Of a DNA stretch of 64,000 nucleotides, positions 61,794-64,000 are shown in pieces; positions within the stretch are counted from its first letter, which is position 1, and every line of letters starts with the position of its first letter. The stretch is taken from positions 1,178,001 through 1,242,000 of the forward strand of contig CM074702.1 in assembly GCA_037367355.1 (NCBI GenBank). Reading direction: 5' to 3'. Position numbers and translations under genes: made by a program. The DNA is from Neoscytalidium dimidiatum. Lineage: Eukaryota; Ascomycota; Dothideomycetes; Botryosphaeriales; Botryosphaeriaceae. The notes below the pieces were generated by a model. That model did not search any database, was not told the origin of the DNA, and saw only the letters and a program-made list of their open reading frames with translations.

Positions 61794-64000
61794 ATGGCAA
61801 CTTCACTTGCACTTCCTGCATGCCCTGCCCCTGTCACTATCCCTCAGTTTGATTCTTCGGCCAACCACAATGTGGCTGTCTACTGGGTGAGTGACAACAC
61901 CGGACCGCACCTATGGTCTGGACAATGCTGATGAACTCTTCTATCCAGGGCCAAGGTGCTGGCCAAAGCCGTTTGGCCGATATCTGCCAAAACGGTGCCT
62001 ACGATATCGTCAACATTGCTTTCATCAATGAGTTCCCAGATGACACCGGCTATCCTGGAGCCAACTTCGGGAACCAGTGTGGAGATACTTACTACGAGGT
62101 TGACGGAGTCAAGACAAAGCTTCCCAACAGCTGTCCGTTCATCGGAAAGGACATCAAGACCTGCCAGGAAGTCTACGGAAAGAAGATCCTTCTGTCCATC
62201 GGTGGCGGAAAGCCGACCGATTACTACCTAAAGGATGAGGCCCATGCGACTCAGTTCGCAGACTTCCTCTGGAAGGCATTCGGTCCGCAGACCGATGCAT
62301 CATCTCCCAGGCCCTTTGGAGACGCCGTTGTCGATGGTTTCGATTTTGATATCGAGTCTCTTATCTCTGCGGCTGCGAACCCCCCTGAGAACTACGAGTC
62401 GCAGTACTACTCGAACATGATTAATCATCTTAAATACGATCTGTTCACCCAGGATGCCTCTAAGTCTTACTACATCTCCGGAGCTCCCCAGTGTGTCTAC
62501 CCTGACGTCCATCTCGATGATGCATTCAAGAACTCGTGGTTCGACTTCATCTTCGTCCAGCTGTACAACACACCGTCTTGCAACTCTCGTGCTGAGCTCG
62601 GCGACTCGAGCACCCAGTTCTCGAACTATTTCAATGAAGACTTCATCCTGTCTCTGACTCAGTCCGGAGTTGCTAACCCGTTCGTCAAAATCTACGCTGG
62701 CCTGGTGAGATCCTACTTTAATTCATTAAACTGACGGAGAATACTGACACTATCAATAGCCCGCCGGTACAGCTGGAGCGCCGTCCGACCCTGATTCCTA
62801 CCTCCAGCCATGGGAAGCCTATGAGCTTGTTCAGAAATTCCAGGGCTTTCCCGGTTTCGGTGGTGTGATGCTGTGGGAGGCCACTGTGGACGACCAGAAT
62901 ATCGTCGATGACTACCAGTACTCGGAGTATGTTAAGGGTGGTCTGGTTGGATGCTCTAATGGAGTCGAGATCGACATTGACTGCCCCTTCCTCAACTACA
63001 AGCCCAACGTTCCGGAACTCACCGTCTCTCCAAATGGTGCCTGTGGTGGCTCGACTGGCTACACTTGCAAGGGCTCTGCGTGGGGCGACTGCTGCAGCGC
63101 TTACGGCTACTGCGGCAGCACAAGCGACTACTGCAGTTGGGACAACTGCGATATCCTTGCTGGTTTGTGCGGCGCTGAGGCTTCTGCGACCCCGACCTGC
63201 ACGACCTCGACCACCCCAACTCCGGAGCCTACGCCGCCAGTCAACACGCCTGTCAACACGCCTCCCGTCAACACTCCGGTCAACACTCCGGTCAATACTC
63301 CGGTCAACACTCCGGTCAACACTCCGGTCAACACTCCTGTTGATACTCCTATCAACACGCCGATCTACACACCTCCCGTCGATACTCCGGTTGACGCCCC
63401 GATTCAGACTCCTGTTCAGACTCCTGTCAACACCCCGGTCAATACGCCTGTTCAGACCCCTGTCCAGACTCCCCAGACTCCTGTGAACACACCTGTTGAC
63501 ACTCCCATCAACACTCCCGTGTACACTCCTCCTGCAAACTCCTCGGCGGCTACGCCAATTAACACGCCGATCGATACCCCCATTAACACACCCATCAATA
63601 CACCGATTTATACTCCTCCTGTGAGCACCCCTGTGGATACTACTATCTACACGCCACCTGTTGATACCCCGAGCTTCCCCGTCATCACACCCAGCGGCAA
63701 TGGCACATACCATATCCCTACACCCAGCGTGTCGAGCTCCGTTGGAATCTCTAGCTCGGGTGCTGTCTCCAGCTCCGTCGTGATCTCCGGTTCTGCTTCT
63801 GTCTCTAGCCCTGGCGCAGTCTCCAGCTCTGGTGTTTTCTCAAGCTCCATGCTGCTCTCCGGGTCTGCCTCGGTTTCTGGCCCTGGTATTTCTCCCCCGG
63901 GTTCTGCTGGGGTGTCCAGCTCCGCTCAAGTCTCCGGACCCTCTGGTTCGTCCCCTGCCCAGTCTCCTGGCATCACTTCTGCACCGACGCTCTCCGCATC
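61794..64000 (+). CDS. GH18 class III chitinase with CBM18 and Pro/Thr/Asn repeat stalk (3' truncated)
   Basis: Exons 61794-61886, 61949-62704 and 62760 onwards join in phase; the frame is still open at the window end. The catalytic barrel starts HNVAVYWGQGAGQSRLADIC. KKILLSIGGGKPTDYYL is the substrate-side strand. VVDGFDFDIES carries the DxxDxDxE catalytic motif with proton donor about Glu167. WFDFIFVQLYN and GFGGVMLWEATVDD close the barrel. A CBM18-type chitin-binding module follows (ACGGSTGYTCKGSAWGDCC, GYCGSTSDYCSWDNC). After it come dozens of PVNTP/PINTP/PVQTP units (~63220-63680) and a Ser/Gly/Pro-rich tail, as in cell-wall or GPI-anchored chitinases. It hydrolyses chitin in wall remodelling. 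The N-terminus MATSLALPACPAPVT is a poor signal peptide, so the true start may lie in an upstream exon. The minus-strand frame over the repeats is a shadow. Confidence 0.92.
63220..63680 (+). repeat. Coding tandem repeat of about 12-15 bp (PVNTP-type)
   Basis: Degenerate tandem units encode P-V/I-N/D/Q/Y-T-P within the chitinase. A block of near-identical GTCAACACTCCG units at ~63263-63330 is the most homogeneous part and the most likely to vary in length. The repeat probably forms an extended, O-glycosylated stalk. Confidence 0.85.

Noticed and set aside
63220..63680. CRISPR-like regular repeats
   Set aside because: The units are 12-15 bp, contiguous, without unique spacers, and are in frame within a eukaryotic chitinase gene.
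62718..63713. 331-aa minus-strand open frame with Arg/Asp/Ser repeats
   Set aside because: It is antisense to the chitinase repeat. Its periodicity only mirrors the PVNTP coding repeat.

Overview
The window comes from the nuclear genome of a filamentous ascomycete (Pezizomycotina). A Dothideomycete is my best guess, but that is a guess from gene style only. The evidence is many short spliceosomal introns (50-82 nt) with GTRNGT donors and CTAAC-like branch sites, two fungal Zn(II)2Cys6 regulators, several MFS permeases, a fungal class III chitinase, a RAM1-type farnesyltransferase beta subunit and a HUL5/UBE3C-type HECT ligase. I reconstructed splicing by joining exons where donor, acceptor and phase agree. 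I assign about 21 protein-coding loci and one frameshifted GST. I saw no convincing rRNA, tRNA or CRISPR.

Layout. 1-12.5 kb: a 5'-truncated unknown gene (+), a BTB protein (-), a large disordered acidic protein (-) and a Zn2Cys6 regulator (-). 12.5-16.9 kb: a gene-free, very GC-rich low-complexity stretch. 16.9-25.2 kb: an MCT-like MFS transporter (-), farnesyltransferase beta (+) and a Dabb stress-responsive barrel protein (-). 25.2-27.8 kb: a second GC-rich gene-free stretch. 27.8-31.5 kb: a small dsRBD-like protein and a single-pass membrane protein (both +). 32.3-40.9 kb: HECT ligase, split-barrel flavin protein and SAM methyltransferase (all +), then an F-box protein (-).

41.6-57 kb has a more accessory, nutrient-acquisition character. 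It holds a hexose transporter (+), a second Zn2Cys6 regulator (-), an allantoate/anion-type permease (+) sharing a 753-bp divergent promoter with that regulator, a D-glutamate cyclase/DUF1445 protein (-), a GST with a broken frame (-) and a GIT1/PHO84-type transporter (+). 57-64 kb holds a small Ser-rich protein (-), a DUF3431 protein (+) and a GH18 chitinase (+) cut by the window end.

The least ordinary signal is a family of short foldback (MITE-like) elements. Two near-complementary arms of about 40-47 bp, built on the core TGAAGCAGTCGTCCGGAC, flank a 13-nt loop. Four copies (42236-42316, 43574-43654, 51361-51453, 54513-54619) keep exactly 39 bp between their two CCGG-equivalent centres. 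A fifth, decayed copy lies at 8566-8619. Two copies sit inside introns of the hexose transporter and coincide with its two abnormally long introns. Other oddities are a GC-AG intron next to a 25-nt microexon in that transporter, a 46-bp tandem duplication that doubles a 3' splice site in the dsRBD-like gene (only one copy keeps the frame), and two stop-free 3n introns in the HECT ligase gene.
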